A stretch of 64,000 nt of DNA from Paenibacillus wulumuqiensis. GTDB lineage: Bacteria; Bacillota; Bacilli; Paenibacillales; Paenibacillaceae. The notes beneath the pieces were generated by a model. The model did not search any database. It was not told the DNA's origin and saw only the letters and a program-made list of their open reading frames with translations. The position numbers and the translations under genes are program-made. Of the stretch, positions 47,843-56,642 are shown piece after piece. Position 1 is the stretch's first letter, and each line of letters starts with the position of its first letter. The stretch is taken from contig NZ_LAQP01000004.1 of NCBI RefSeq assembly GCF_000971965.1, forward strand, positions 62,001 to 126,000, written 5' to 3'.

Positions 47843-47896
47843 ATATGTAACTTAGAGACTAAGATACGCAATTTTAAATGAAAGGAGGTGCGATAA

Positions 47897-49021
47897 ATGC
47901 GAGTTATATTAACAGGAGGCGGAACAGGAGGCCATATATACCCTGCACTGGCTATTGCCGAGCAATTCAAAGAGCAAGGCATCAAAGCGGAGTTTCTGTA
48001 TATCGGCGGCAAGCGCGGCTTGGAGACCCGGATCGTACCGGAAACCAAAATGCGCTTTGAAACGATTGATATTACCGGATTCCGCAGGCGCCTGTTCTCA
48101 CTGGAAAATATAAAGACAATCAATCGCTTTATACAGGGTGTCAAAATTTCCAAAAAGCTGATTCGTGAATTCAAGCCGGATATTGTAATTGGTACCGGTG
48201 GTTATGTATGCGGACCGGTAGTGTATGCAGCTGCCAAGCTGGGGATTCCGACCATGGTTCATGAGCAGAATGCAATTCCGGGACTGACCAATCTGTTTTT
48301 GAGCGGTTATGCCGATACGGTAGCAGTCAGTTTTGAGGAAGCTATCTCCAAGTTCAAACGAGCCAAACATGTGCTGTTCACAGGAAACCCGCGGGCTACC
48401 ATGGTACAGCATGCTGATCGCGAACGTGGACTGGCTTCACTGGGACTTCCGGGAGATGCCAAAGTAGTACTGATGGTTGGCGGAAGCCGTGGTGCACGCG
48501 CCCTTGTGGAAGCGATGGTGCAGGCAGCACCTTTGCTAAAGCCAAAGCCCGATGTACATTATGTATTTGTAACCGGTGAAATCTACTATGATGAAATCTA
48601 TGAACGCATTGATCAGGCGACTGATTCGATGCCGAATTATCTGCATGTACTGCCGTATATCCCGAATATGCCTGAAGTGCTGGCAGCGACTTCTCTGGTG
48701 ATTGGCCGGGCAGGTGCTTCTTCACTCGCGGAGATTACTTCACTGGGTACACCTTCCTTGCTGATCCCTTCTCCAAATGTAACCAATAATCATCAGGAAG
48801 CCAATGCGCTGGCTCTCCGAAAAGCTGGAGCGGCGGAGATGATTCTGGAGCGTGAACTGAGTGGAGAAACCTTGATTGCCCATATTGACAAAATTATGGA
48901 TCATGAAGAGGAGCGACAGAGAATGTCCGAAGCTGCTTCCACTCTGGGCACTCCGCAATCGGCCTTTTTGCTTGTGGAAGAGATACAGCGTATCTGCGGT
49001 GCTTCTGCGGTAACCCAATAA
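47897..49021 (+). CDS. murG: UDP-GlcNAc--lipid I N-acetylglucosaminyltransferase MurG
   Basis: MurG converts lipid I to lipid II at the inner face of the membrane. The GT28 signature LTGGGTGGHIYPALAIA opens the protein, VGGSRGARA is near residue 195, and the donor-site segment IGRAGASSLAEIT is near 271. The 374 residues fit the family. AAAGGAGGTG precedes the ATG. murB, often found next in Bacillus, is absent here. Confidence 0.95.
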   Translation: MRVILTGGGTGGHIYPALAIAEQFKEQGIKAEFLYIGGKRGLETRIVPETKMRFETIDITGFRRRLFSLENIKTINRFIQGVKISKKLIREFKPDIVIGTGGYVCGPVVYAAAKLGIPTMVHEQNAIPGLTNLFLSGYADTVAVSFEEAISKFKRAKHVLFTGNPRATMVQHADRERGLASLGLPGDAKVVLMVGGSRGARALVEAMVQAAPLLKPKPDVHYVFVTGEIYYDEIYERIDQATDSMPNYLHVLPYIPNMPEVLAATSLVIGRAGASSLAEITSLGTPSLLIPSPNVTNNHQEANALALRKAGAAEMILERELSGETLIAHIDKIMDHEEERQRMSEAASTLGTPQSAFLLVEEIQRICGASAVTQ

Positions 49022-49042
49022 GGATACTGAACCGTTACATAG

Positions 49043-49091
49043 CAGTCGTCCATGCCAAAAACGGAAATGGTTTATCCATATCGGACGACTG
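49043..49091 (+). other. Hairpin after murG
   Basis: A perfect 9-bp stem (49043-49051 / 49083-49091) without a T run. It is a possible weak terminator or RNA processing element. Confidence 0.4.
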
Positions 49092-49150
49092 GCACTGTGC
49101 TAAACAGTTCTCGTGATATGCAGGCAATATCGGGAGACGTTTTGCACTGA

Positions 49151-49180
49151 TTGGGGATTCCAAATGGGACATGCTATAAT
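49151..49180 (+). promoter_or_regulatory. Promoter of divIB
   Basis: TTGGGG (49151-49156), an 18-base spacer and TATAAT (49175-49180) with an extended -10 TG at 49172-49173, about 70 bases before divIB. Confidence 0.6.
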
Positions 49181-49251
49181 GACGGAGAAGTTCAGGTATA
49201 ATCTGGCTGCACTACGGATTGAATTGAAATAAGACTTATTGGAGAATTGCC

Positions 49252-50052
49252 ATGCCAAAGCAAAAACTAGTTGTTCTTCCGAAAAATGAATCTCCTGCAG
49301 GATCCCGTCCTTCTGCGGGTCACAAACGATCCGGACGCAAAAACCGATTGATCATTCTGCTGAGCATATTCTTCCTGCTGGTACTGGGAATTGTATTCTG
49401 GTTCTCACCGCTGGGCAAAATATCAGAGATCACTTTCAGAGGTAACGCGTTTACATCCAAGGAGGATCTGCTGTCAGTGACCCGTCTGGCCAAAGGCAAT
49501 GCTTTTTACGGTACTTCTGCAGACACGATCAAGGAAAGGCTGCTGAGTATTCCTGCAATCGAGAGTGCTGCAGTGACCAAGCATTTTCCGGGTAAAATCG
49601 ATGTTACGATCAAGGAGTACCCTGTTGTAGCCTATGAACTGGCAGGGTCCGGACAATTGACAGCTATTTTGCAGAGCGGAGCTTCGGTACGTGCCGACAC
49701 GCGCGGCGTAGCTGTAGAAAAGCCCGTCCTCACCCAGTGGGCGGACTATGAAGCGCAAAAGGTTCAGCTGTGCAAAGTACTGGGAACAATACCGGGTGAA
49801 CTGACATCGGATATTTCGGAGATCATCCCTTCTCCAACGCCTTCGTTCCCAGATCGGATCATGATGTATACCCGTTCACGCTTTGAAGTGATTACAAGCA
49901 TATCGCTGCTCGCGGACAAGGTGGAATATCTGAATCAGGTTATTGAGACGCAGCCACCCGGCGTAATTACCATGCTGGAAGCCGATGCCTATACCCCGTT
50001 CAATCCGGATGATATCAAGGATGAGACGGAAGAGACACCACCTGCACAGTAA
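49252..50052 (+). CDS. divIB: Cell division protein DivIB/FtsQ
   Basis: DivIB is a bitopic protein of the divisome that stabilises FtsL and DivIC. A basic tail of about 32 residues precedes the transmembrane helix (LIILLSIFFLLVLGIVFWF). A POTRA domain (ISEITFRGNAFTSKEDLL onward) and the beta domain follow, and the acidic, proline-rich end is typical. 266 residues fits. It is followed by a 372-base gap with promoter elements before ftsA. Confidence 0.9.
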   Translation: MPKQKLVVLPKNESPAGSRPSAGHKRSGRKNRLIILLSIFFLLVLGIVFWFSPLGKISEITFRGNAFTSKEDLLSVTRLAKGNAFYGTSADTIKERLLSIPAIESAAVTKHFPGKIDVTIKEYPVVAYELAGSGQLTAILQSGASVRADTRGVAVEKPVLTQWADYEAQKVQLCKVLGTIPGELTSDISEIIPSPTPSFPDRIMMYTRSRFEVITSISLLADKVEYLNQVIETQPPGVITMLEADAYTPFNPDDIKDETEETPPAQ

Positions 50053-50131
50053 CGATTTTGACATCTTTTACTAGCAGAATGTACTTTTTGACAATGTTCG
50101 GGCCGCAATACTTTCTGCCGCGTCAGAAAAA

Positions 50132-50140
50132 TGCTAGAAT
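50132..50140 (+). promoter_or_regulatory. Extended -10 promoter for ftsAZ
   Basis: TAGAAT (50135-50140) preceded by TG at 50132-50133. The -35 region is poor. Confidence 0.45.
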
Positions 50141-50271
50141 AGGCTGTATAGATATTAAAGAATTGTAAACTTTAATACTGGCTTAACAATTTTCTGAAGT
50201 ACCCGGTGAGCTCTTTCTTTTTTCTCCAGACTTTTAGCGTTTTTCGAGACCTCAAAAAGTTTGCAGAAAAA

Positions 50272-50298
50272 AGAGGGAAAGCATATGAAATGTGGAAT
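50272..50298 (+). promoter_or_regulatory. Sigma-H-like promoter upstream of ftsAZ
   Basis: AGAGGGAAA (50272-50280), an 11-base spacer and GTGGAAT (50292-50298) fit the Bacillus sigma-H consensus (RnAGGAwWW, N11-12, RnnGAAT) with one mismatch. In Bacillus subtilis ftsAZ also has a sigma-H promoter, used at the onset of sporulation. Confidence 0.5.
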
Positions 50299-50424
50299 AC
50301 TAATGTAGAGAGCGTTTTATGGAAAATGATTTTCGGAAATTGAGTTTCCAGCTTTTAGGCAGCAAGCCCGGAAGAACGGAAATGCACTATTTTAACTAAG
50401 GAATTTACAGGAGGTGCCAAGGGC

Positions 50425-51681
50425 TTGAGCAACAATGACATCATTGTTAGTTTGGACATCGGTACATCCAAAGTTCGTGCTATTATCGGGGAAATGAACA
50501 ATGGAACCTTTAATATTATTGGAGTTGGATCTGCCGACTCGGAAGGAATTCGCAAGGGCGCGATCGTTGATATTGATCAGACCGTGCAGTCCATCCGAAA
50601 TGCAGTTGATCATGCAGAGCGTATGGTCGGCATTCAAATATCTGAAGTGATTGTAGGTATTTCGGGCAACCACATCGGACTTCAAACGAGCCACGGAGTA
50701 GTAGCCGTATCCAATGAAGACCGCGAAATTGGCGAAGAGGATATCGAACGGGTGCTGAAAGCGGCAGAGGTTATTGCCCTTCCGCCTGAACGGGAAATTA
50801 TCGATGTGGTCGCCAAGCAATACGTGGTTGACGGACTGGAAGGAATTCAGGATCCGCGCGGCATGATCGGAGTCAGGCTGGAAGTGGAAGCGACCATCAT
50901 TACAGGCGCCAAGACATCCATTCATAACCTGCTTCGTTGTGTAGAGAAAGCGGATCTGCATATTAAGGATCTGGTATTGATTTCCCTGGGAGCCGGACAG
51001 CTGGCACTGTCCAAAGACGAGAAAACGATGGGAGCCGTGCTGGTTGATATTGGAGCAGGTTCATCCACCATCGCTATTTTTGAGGAAGGTTCTCTTAAGG
51101 CTACCTCTACCTTGCCGATCGGCGGCGAATTCGTCACGAACGATATTGCTTATGGTTTGCGCACCCTGACAGAGAATGCGGAGAAAGTAAAGCTCAAATA
51201 CGGCTGTGCGCTTCATGAAGAAGCGGCTCCGGATGTTGTATTCAAAGTACAGCGTATCGGCAGCAACGTCGACAAGGAGTTCACACAGCAGGATCTGGCA
51301 GCGATTATAGAACCGCGCGTACAGGAAATTTTCGAATTGATTCGTCAGGAAGTTGTACGTCTCGGTTATCATGAGCTGCCGGGTGGTTATATACTCACAG
51401 GAGGCACTGTATCCATGCCGGGCGTTCTGGAGATTGCCCGTGAAGAACTGGCAGCCTCTGTCCGGATCGCAGTTCCTGATTACATCGGTGTACGCGACCC
51501 TGCCTATACGAGCGGTGTCGGCATCCTGTATAATGTGATTCGCAATATTCGCGGCGGCGGAAGTACAGCTGGCGCCAACAAAAAGGCACCGGCTCGTAAC
51601 AAAGCCGCATCGACCCCGGAGAGCAATGCAAAACCGGGCTTGATTGAACGGCTCAAAAACATGTTCAGTGAATTCATTTAA
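50425..51681 (+). CDS. ftsA: Cell division protein FtsA
   Basis: FtsA is the actin-like membrane anchor of the Z-ring. The phosphate-1 loop VSLDIGTSKVRAIIGE opens the protein. VDIGAGSSTIAIFEEG near residue 210 is phosphate-2, and GGYILTGGTVSMPGV near residue 318 is the adenosine motif. The chain ends in an amphipathic membrane-targeting helix (LIERLKNMFSEFI) after a basic Ala-rich linker. The start is TTG with AGGAGGTG upstream. 418 residues fits the family. Confidence 0.96.
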   Translation: MSNNDIIVSLDIGTSKVRAIIGEMNNGTFNIIGVGSADSEGIRKGAIVDIDQTVQSIRNAVDHAERMVGIQISEVIVGISGNHIGLQTSHGVVAVSNEDREIGEEDIERVLKAAEVIALPPEREIIDVVAKQYVVDGLEGIQDPRGMIGVRLEVEATIITGAKTSIHNLLRCVEKADLHIKDLVLISLGAGQLALSKDEKTMGAVLVDIGAGSSTIAIFEEGSLKATSTLPIGGEFVTNDIAYGLRTLTENAEKVKLKYGCALHEEAAPDVVFKVQRIGSNVDKEFTQQDLAAIIEPRVQEIFELIRQEVVRLGYHELPGGYILTGGTVSMPGVLEIAREELAASVRIAVPDYIGVRDPAYTSGVGILYNVIRNIRGGGSTAGANKKAPARNKAASTPESNAKPGLIERLKNMFSEFI

Positions 51682-51745
51682 TAAAAGAAGTTCATTCTAG
51701 CTTGGAACGAGCCATTCATGGACAATGAGGGGGAGATGGAAGAGT

Positions 51746-52891
51746 ATGTTGGAATTTGATTTCGAAATGGAGAGCCTGGCCCAGATTAAGGTCATCGGTG
51801 TTGGCGGCGGCGGAAGCAATGCAGTCAATCGGATGATTGAGAATGGTGTCCAAGGCGTGGAATTTATAACGGTAAATACAGATGCACAAGCACTGCATCT
51901 GGCCAAATCCGAACACAAACTGCAAATCGGCGACAAGCTGACACGCGGTCTGGGTGCAGGAGCAAATCCTGATGTAGGTAAAAAAGCAGCCGAAGAATCC
52001 CGTGATCTGATCAGCAATACGCTGAAAGGGGCAGATATGGTATTCGTGACTGCAGGTATGGGCGGCGGTACAGGAACAGGTGCAGCCCCTGTAATTGCAG
52101 AAATTGCGAGAGAGTGCGGCGCGCTGACAGTCGGCGTCGTTACTCGTCCGTTCACTTTTGAAGGCCGCAAGCGGTTTTCCCAGGCAGAACTTGGTATCGA
52201 AGCACTCAAGGAAAAAGTAGATACCCTGATCGTCATCCCAAATGACCGCCTGCTGGAGATCGTCGACAAGAAGACTCCAATGCTGGAAGCATTCCGTGAA
52301 GCGGATAATGTACTGCGTCAAGCCGTACAGGGTATTTCCGATCTGATCGCTGTACCGGGTCTGATCAACCTTGACTTTGCTGACGTGAAAACCATTATGA
52401 CCGAGCGTGGCTCGGCCCTGATGGGTATCGGTGAAGCAACAGGCGAGAACCGTGCAGCGGAAGCGGCACGCAAAGCGATCATGAGCCCACTGCTGGAGAC
52501 TTCCATCGAAGGCGCACGCGGCGTGATCATGAATATTACAGGCGGCAACAACCTGTCCCTGTATGAAGTGAACGAAGCGGCTGAGATTGTTATCAGTGCA
52601 TCTGATCCCGAAGTCAACATGATCTTCGGTGCGATCATTGATGAGAACCTCAAGGAAGAGATCAAGGTTACCGTCATCGCGACGGGTTTTGAACATAAGC
52701 CTGCACAGCCAATGCAGCCGGCACGCCGTCCATCCGCGTCCCAGCCGCAGCAGCCAACTTCGGGCGAAGCTCCAGCTGAAGAGAAAGCGCCTAGTCCGCG
52801 CCAGTTCAGCAACAATAATCAGCAGCCAAGTGGAGACCAGCTGGATATCCCTACTTTCCTGCGTAACCGTTCCCGTCACAAAAACGACTAG
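51746..52891 (+). CDS. ftsZ: Cell division protein FtsZ
   Basis: FtsZ is the tubulin-like GTPase that forms the division ring. The nucleotide loop [13 protein letters not shown] and tubulin signature [13 protein letters not shown] near residue 105 are intact. A Pro/Gln-rich linker leads to the C-terminal peptide DIPTFLRNR, which binds FtsA and SepF. ATG 51746 gives the standard N terminus [16 protein letters not shown] frame from 51725 would add seven residues over the ribosome binding site. It is followed by a terminator rather than sporulation genes. Confidence 0.97.
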   Translation: MLEFDFEMESLAQIKVIGVGGGGSNAVNRMIENGVQGVEFITVNTDAQALHLAKSEHKLQIGDKLTRGLGAGANPDVGKKAAEESRDLISNTLKGADMVFVTAGMGGGTGTGAAPVIAEIARECGALTVGVVTRPFTFEGRKRFSQAELGIEALKEKVDTLIVIPNDRLLEIVDKKTPMLEAFREADNVLRQAVQGISDLIAVPGLINLDFADVKTIMTERGSALMGIGEATGENRAAEAARKAIMSPLLETSIEGARGVIMNITGGNNLSLYEVNEAAEIVISASDPEVNMIFGAIIDENLKEEIKVTVIATGFEHKPAQPMQPARRPSASQPQQPTSGEAPAEEKAPSPRQFSNNNQQPSGDQLDIPTFLRNRSRHKND

Positions 52892-52966
52892 AACCGGTAA
52901 CACATAAGCGGAAATGGGAACCGGATTGGTGAACATTCCCTGATAGAAGATGGACATGATTTACGG

Positions 52967-53002
52967 AAAGGACTTGTTTTCTACGGAAAACAGGTCTTTT
53001 TC
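52967..53002 (+). terminator. Intrinsic terminator after ftsZ
   Basis: A 15-bp stem with two wobble pairs (52967-52981 / 52986-53000), a 4-base loop and a T run in and after the right arm. Confidence 0.82.
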
Positions 53003-53024
53003 ATTTCAACAGGCTTTATGTATT

Positions 53025-53053
53025 TTGTTAAATATCCGTACATCTGCTATAGA
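53025..53053 (+). promoter_or_regulatory. Promoter of the pgeF-ylmE-sepF-ylmG operon
   Basis: TTGTTA (53025-53030), a 17-base spacer and TATAGA (53048-53053) with an extended -10 TG (53045-53046), 64 bases before pgeF. Confidence 0.65.
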
Positions 53054-53116
53054 GCAGTATATTATTCTGCGGCTCCATAGGAACTGTACAGAACTGCCAG
53101 AGATGAGGTATGCCAT

Positions 53117-53962
53117 ATGGAACCATTTATTCATACAATCGAAAATAACAGGCCGGAGCTGTTTATGCTGGACTGTTCCGCATACAGCAGCGGATTGACT
53201 GCAGGCTTTACCGGACGGCGCGGCGGTGTCAGCAAAGCGCCTTACAATTCCTTTAATCTAGCCTATCATGTCGAGGACCAGGCAGCAGATGTGCTGGAGA
53301 ATCGCAAGCTGCTCTGCGATGCGCTCGGCTTTCGTCCGGAGAACTGGGTATGCGGAGAACAAGTGCACAGCAATCATATTGCCATCGTAACAGCGGATCA
53401 TGCAGGTAAAGGCTGGGCTGACCGGGAAAGCGCATTTCAGGCAACCGATGGGCTGATCACCAATGTGCCCGGCATATTGCTGACTTCCTTTTACGCGGAT
53501 TGTGTGCCATTATATTTTATAGACCCTGTACATAAGGTCGTAGGACTGGCGCATGCCGGCTGGAAAGGTACGGTAGCCGATATTGCCGGGGAAATGATTC
53601 GGACGATGATAGAGCAGTATGGCAGCGATACAGCCGATATCCGTACAGCGATCGGACCTTCGATTGGCAGCGGTCATTATGAAGTGGACAGCAAGGTTAT
53701 GGATGCGGTAGATGTTTGGACAGCCAGGCTTGAGGGTAATGGTCAGCAGCTTACATACGCGAGACCGGGCAAGCCGGGCAGAACCTGGCTCGACCTCAAA
53801 CAATTAAATCGGGAAATTATGATTTTTGCAGGAATACAGCCCCAGCATATCGAAATGAGTACATGGTGTACGTACGAGAACAATGATTTGTTCTTCTCTT
53901 ATCGTGCAGATGGAGGACGTACAGGCCGTATGGCAAGCTGGGTTGGTATAGAAATGGAGTGA
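53117..53962 (+). CDS. pgeF: Peptidoglycan editing factor PgeF (YlmD, laccase-domain)
   Basis: A 281-residue protein of the YfiH/YlmD polyphenol oxidase-like family. PgeF in Escherichia coli removes mis-incorporated serine from wall precursors, and purine nucleoside activities are also reported for relatives. Visible motifs include TAGFTGRRGGVSKAPYNSFN, GEQVHSNH, YADCVPLYF and LAHAGWKGTV, holding the His and Cys metal ligands. ATG 53117 has GAGG upstream. The stop overlaps ylmE. Confidence 0.9.
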   Translation: MEPFIHTIENNRPELFMLDCSAYSSGLTAGFTGRRGGVSKAPYNSFNLAYHVEDQAADVLENRKLLCDALGFRPENWVCGEQVHSNHIAIVTADHAGKGWADRESAFQATDGLITNVPGILLTSFYADCVPLYFIDPVHKVVGLAHAGWKGTVADIAGEMIRTMIEQYGSDTADIRTAIGPSIGSGHYEVDSKVMDAVDVWTARLEGNGQQLTYARPGKPGRTWLDLKQLNREIMIFAGIQPQHIEMSTWCTYENNDLFFSYRADGGRTGRMASWVGIEME

Positions 53963-54660
53963 ACTACAGATTGGGACTACAGGAACGTATAGCTCATGTA
54001 CAGGAGCGTATTGCCGCTGTCTGTGAGCGAAGCAGCCGCAGTGTGGATGAAGTCCAGGTAGTCGCTGTCACCAAATATGTGTCGCTGGAAAAAACAGCAC
54101 GCGTACTGGATGCAGGACTTGTACACCTGGGAGAAAACCGCTGGCAAAACGCCCGGGAAAAATGGGAAGCACTGCATGATCGAGGTGTATGGCATTTTAT
54201 CGGTCATTTGCAGACCAACAAAGTCAAGGACGTTATTGGCAAATTTCAATATATCCATTCCCTGGATCGCCTGTCACTGGCCAAAGAGCTGGAGAAAAAG
54301 GCAGCCGAACTGGATATCCGTGTAAATGTATTCGTACAGATTAATATATCAGGCGAAGAGTCCAAATACGGGCTGGCCCCGGAGGATGCGCCTGCTTTGC
54401 TGCAGGCTGTTCAGCAGATGCCGCATCTGAATGTGGTAGGACTGATGACGATGGCACCGGAAGTGGATGACCCGGAACAGACACGTCCGGTATTTCGCGG
54501 ACTTCGTGAATTAAGAGACCGGCTGAACGAGCTCAAGCTGACGGAACAACCTATGCAGCATCTGTCGATGGGAATGTCGGGCGATTTTGAGATAGCAGTT
54601 GAGGAGGGGGCGACCTTTGTACGCCTTGGCTCCATTTTGGTGGGTAAAGAGGAGGATTAA
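53959..54660 (+). CDS. ylmE: YggS/YlmE family PLP-binding protein
   Basis: A single-domain alanine racemase-like fold that binds PLP and helps control PLP and amino acid pools. The PLP lysine is in VVAVTKYVS near residue 35. QTNKVKD, VFVQINISGEESKYG and MGMSGDFEIAVEEGATFVRLGS are diagnostic. The frame opens with GTG 53959, overlapping the pgeF stop (GTGA). A TTG at 53971 is better spaced from GGAG and gives the more usual N terminus, so the start is uncertain by four residues. Confidence 0.92.
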   Translation: MNYRLGLQERIAHVQERIAAVCERSSRSVDEVQVVAVTKYVSLEKTARVLDAGLVHLGENRWQNAREKWEALHDRGVWHFIGHLQTNKVKDVIGKFQYIHSLDRLSLAKELEKKAAELDIRVNVFVQINISGEESKYGLAPEDAPALLQAVQQMPHLNVVGLMTMAPEVDDPEQTRPVFRGLRELRDRLNELKLTEQPMQHLSMGMSGDFEIAVEEGATFVRLGSILVGKEED

Positions 54661-54662
54661 CG

Positions 54663-55112
54663 ATGGGAGTAATGAATCGCTTTATGAACTTTTTGGGGCT
54701 TCAGGAAGAAGAGGAAATTGTGGAGCGCGAGCAGATTATTGAGGAAGATGATGATCACCGTGAAACTTCTCCAGCCGATCTACGTAAGAACAGTAGAGCG
54801 AATAATGTCGTTAGTATTCATTCACAAAAAAATGTGAAAGTCATTTTGAATGAGCCGCGAAGCTACGACGAAGCGCAGGATATTGCAGATCATCTGCGCT
54901 CGCACCGCTCGGTCATTGTGAACCTGCAGCGTGTCCGTACGGACCAGGCGCTGCGGATTATCGATTTTATGAGCGGAACGGTGTATGCACTCGGCGGCAG
55001 CATTTCCAAGATCGGCGGTAACATTTTCCTGTGCACACCGGATACGGTGGAGATTGAAGGCACGATCGCGGAGATACTTGGTGAAGATTTTGATATTAAC
55101 AAGATGAGGTGA
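54663..55112 (+). CDS. sepF: Cell division protein SepF
   Basis: SepF binds FtsZ filaments and the membrane and shapes the septum. An N-terminal amphipathic membrane helix (MNRFMNFLGL) is followed by an acidic linker. The SepF core has VILNEPRSYDEAQDIADHL and SGTVYALGGSISKIGGNIFLCTP. 149 residues is normal. AGGAGG precedes the ATG. It lies two bases after ylmE, in the order ylmE-sepF-ylmG known from Bacillus. Confidence 0.95.
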   Translation: MGVMNRFMNFLGLQEEEEIVEREQIIEEDDDHRETSPADLRKNSRANNVVSIHSQKNVKVILNEPRSYDEAQDIADHLRSHRSVIVNLQRVRTDQALRIIDFMSGTVYALGGSISKIGGNIFLCTPDTVEIEGTIAEILGEDFDINKMR

Positions 55113-55119
55113 TAGAACG

Positions 55120-55389
55120 TTGGGTACAGTTTTTGCGGTATTAAACATTTTGTACCAGATCTATACGTATATGCTTATTATTTATATCCTGTTGTCCTGG
55201 CTGCCTAGCGCACGCGAAAGTTCGTTTGGACAGCTGTTGGGCAAATTGGTAGAGCCTTATCTGGCGCCGTTCCGCCGCTTTATTCCGCCGATTGGTGGAG
55301 TATTGGACATTTCGCCAATCGTGGCGCTGTTCGTACTGAATTTGGCTTTTAGCGGCCTTCAGTACCTGTTGATCAGCCTGTTCTACTAA
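55120..55389 (+). CDS. ylmG: YggT family membrane protein YlmG
   Basis: An 89-residue membrane protein with two hydrophobic segments, the YggT signature YILLSWLPSARES after the first, and PYLAPFRRFIPPIGGVLDISPI before the second. Its role is unclear, though it is linked to division and membrane stability. The start is TTG at 55120 with GAGGTG eight bases upstream. It follows sepF by seven bases. Confidence 0.9.
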   Translation: MGTVFAVLNILYQIYTYMLIIYILLSWLPSARESSFGQLLGKLVEPYLAPFRRFIPPIGGVLDISPIVALFVLNLAFSGLQYLLISLFY

Positions 55390-55506
55390 TTTGGATTAAT
55401 GATAAGTCACTATACGGCAGACGGATGTTGCAGGCCGAATACGGCTATATCCTTATACAGTACAGGAGCTGTCGCAGGATAGCTCAATGAAAGGTAGTAA
55501 CCACTC

Positions 55507-56289
55507 ATGCATAGTAACATTCATCATCATTTTCATCCGGATGAGCGGGAGTTTGTAGAACGGGCTGCGGAGTGGGTTGATAACGCAGCCCGTTATCATG
55601 AGCAAAAACTGACGGACTTTCTCGATCCGAGACAGGCCTATATTTTGTCTACACTGATCGCCAGAGAGCCGGATGTGCAGCTGCGTCTGGATGGCGGTGC
55701 GCCCCATGCTGAGCGCAAGCGTGCGCTGGTCGGTCCGGATTATCTGGATCTGGAGTCGGAAGACATGCAGCTGGAAGTATTATCGATTACACCCGAGGGT
55801 CAGAAGTTCACGGAACTGGAGCATGGCGATTATATGGGTTCCATTCTCGGACTCGGGATGAAGCGCGGCAAGGTCGGCGATATCCATGTACTGGATGATG
55901 GCTGTCATACCGTTGTGGCTTCGGAGATCGCTTCCTATCTGCATTTGCATCTGAATCAGGTTCACCGTCTGCATGTAATGACCAGTCTGCTGCCGATCAG
56001 TGAACTGCGGGCAGCTGTATCCGATATTCAGACACTGGAACTGAGCGTGGCCTCGATGCGTCTGGATGGCATTGCCAGCGATGTATACCGGCTGAGCCGC
56101 AGCAAAATACTCGTTCCGATCAAGGCGGGTCGCTGCCGGGTCAACTGGAAACCCGAAGAAGATCCTTCCCATCCTCTCAAAGAAGGGGATATGGTATCCG
56201 TCCAGGGTTTGGGCCGTTTCAAGGTGCTTGAACTGGAAGGAGTGACCAAAAAAGGAAGGTACCGAGTCAAAATCGGTAAATATGTGTGA
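55507..56289 (+). CDS. ylmH: S4 domain RNA-binding protein YlmH
   Basis: A 260-residue protein whose C terminus is an S4 RNA-binding domain (LRLDGIASDVYRLSRSK, then GDMVSVQGLGRFKV). YlmH is reported to bind stalled 50S subunits in ribosome quality control and to affect division. The N terminus (MHSNIHHHFHPDEREFVERA) and ARQAYILSTLIA-like stretch are typical. ATG 55507 has AAAGGT upstream. No terminator is obvious in the 117 bases after ylmG, so it may be co-transcribed. Confidence 0.92.
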   Translation: MHSNIHHHFHPDEREFVERAAEWVDNAARYHEQKLTDFLDPRQAYILSTLIAREPDVQLRLDGGAPHAERKRALVGPDYLDLESEDMQLEVLSITPEGQKFTELEHGDYMGSILGLGMKRGKVGDIHVLDDGCHTVVASEIASYLHLHLNQVHRLHVMTSLLPISELRAAVSDIQTLELSVASMRLDGIASDVYRLSRSKILVPIKAGRCRVNWKPEEDPSHPLKEGDMVSVQGLGRFKVLELEGVTKKGRYRVKIGKYV

Positions 56290-56417
56290 TAAACAGTAGA
56301 TCCTTCTTTGACGTTCTGGCTGCACAAGCGGATAGCATAACTGTCTGCGGACTGCCTGGCAGGTAAAAGGATGTACACGAGGCAGTCTGTCCGGCTGACG
56401 ATCAGGCAGAAGGTTGG

Positions 56418-56460
56418 ACAAAAAAACGGACCGGATCCCCATTCAGGTCGGTTTTTTTGT
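56418..56460 (+). terminator. Intrinsic terminator after ylmH
   Basis: A 15-bp stem with one mismatch (56418-56432 / 56446-56460), A run on the left and T run on the right, so it could act in both directions. Confidence 0.85.
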
Positions 56461-56546
56461 ACCGGCTGTTATTTCCGTGGTGCGTACAGTCGCCAAACAG
56501 GATCAAAAAACAGGTGCTGTTGGCCGATATAGACTAACATATCTGC

Positions 56547-56591
56547 TTTCGGCACAAGAGTATATTCAACGTTGCCGAAATACAGTATGAT
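56547..56591 (+). promoter_or_regulatory. divIVA promoter with an 8-bp inverted repeat
   Basis: TATGAT (56586-56591) is a likely -10 with a weak -35 (TATTCA, 56563-56568). An inverted repeat TTTCGGCA (56547-56554) / TGCCGAAA (56573-56580) brackets the -35 and could be an operator. Confidence 0.45.
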
Positions 56592-56642
56592 AGCAGTAAT
56601 GAGGCAATTTAAGCGGCCTGAATATTATAGGAGGTGTCTATT

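Larger units (their letters stand above)
50053..50424. other. Regulatory gap between divIB and ftsA
   Basis: This 372-base gap has no gene. It holds an extended -10 promoter near 50132-50140, a sigma-H-like site near 50272-50298, and an imperfect T-rich/A-rich inverted repeat (about 50211-50235 with 50265-50276). Confidence 0.6.
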
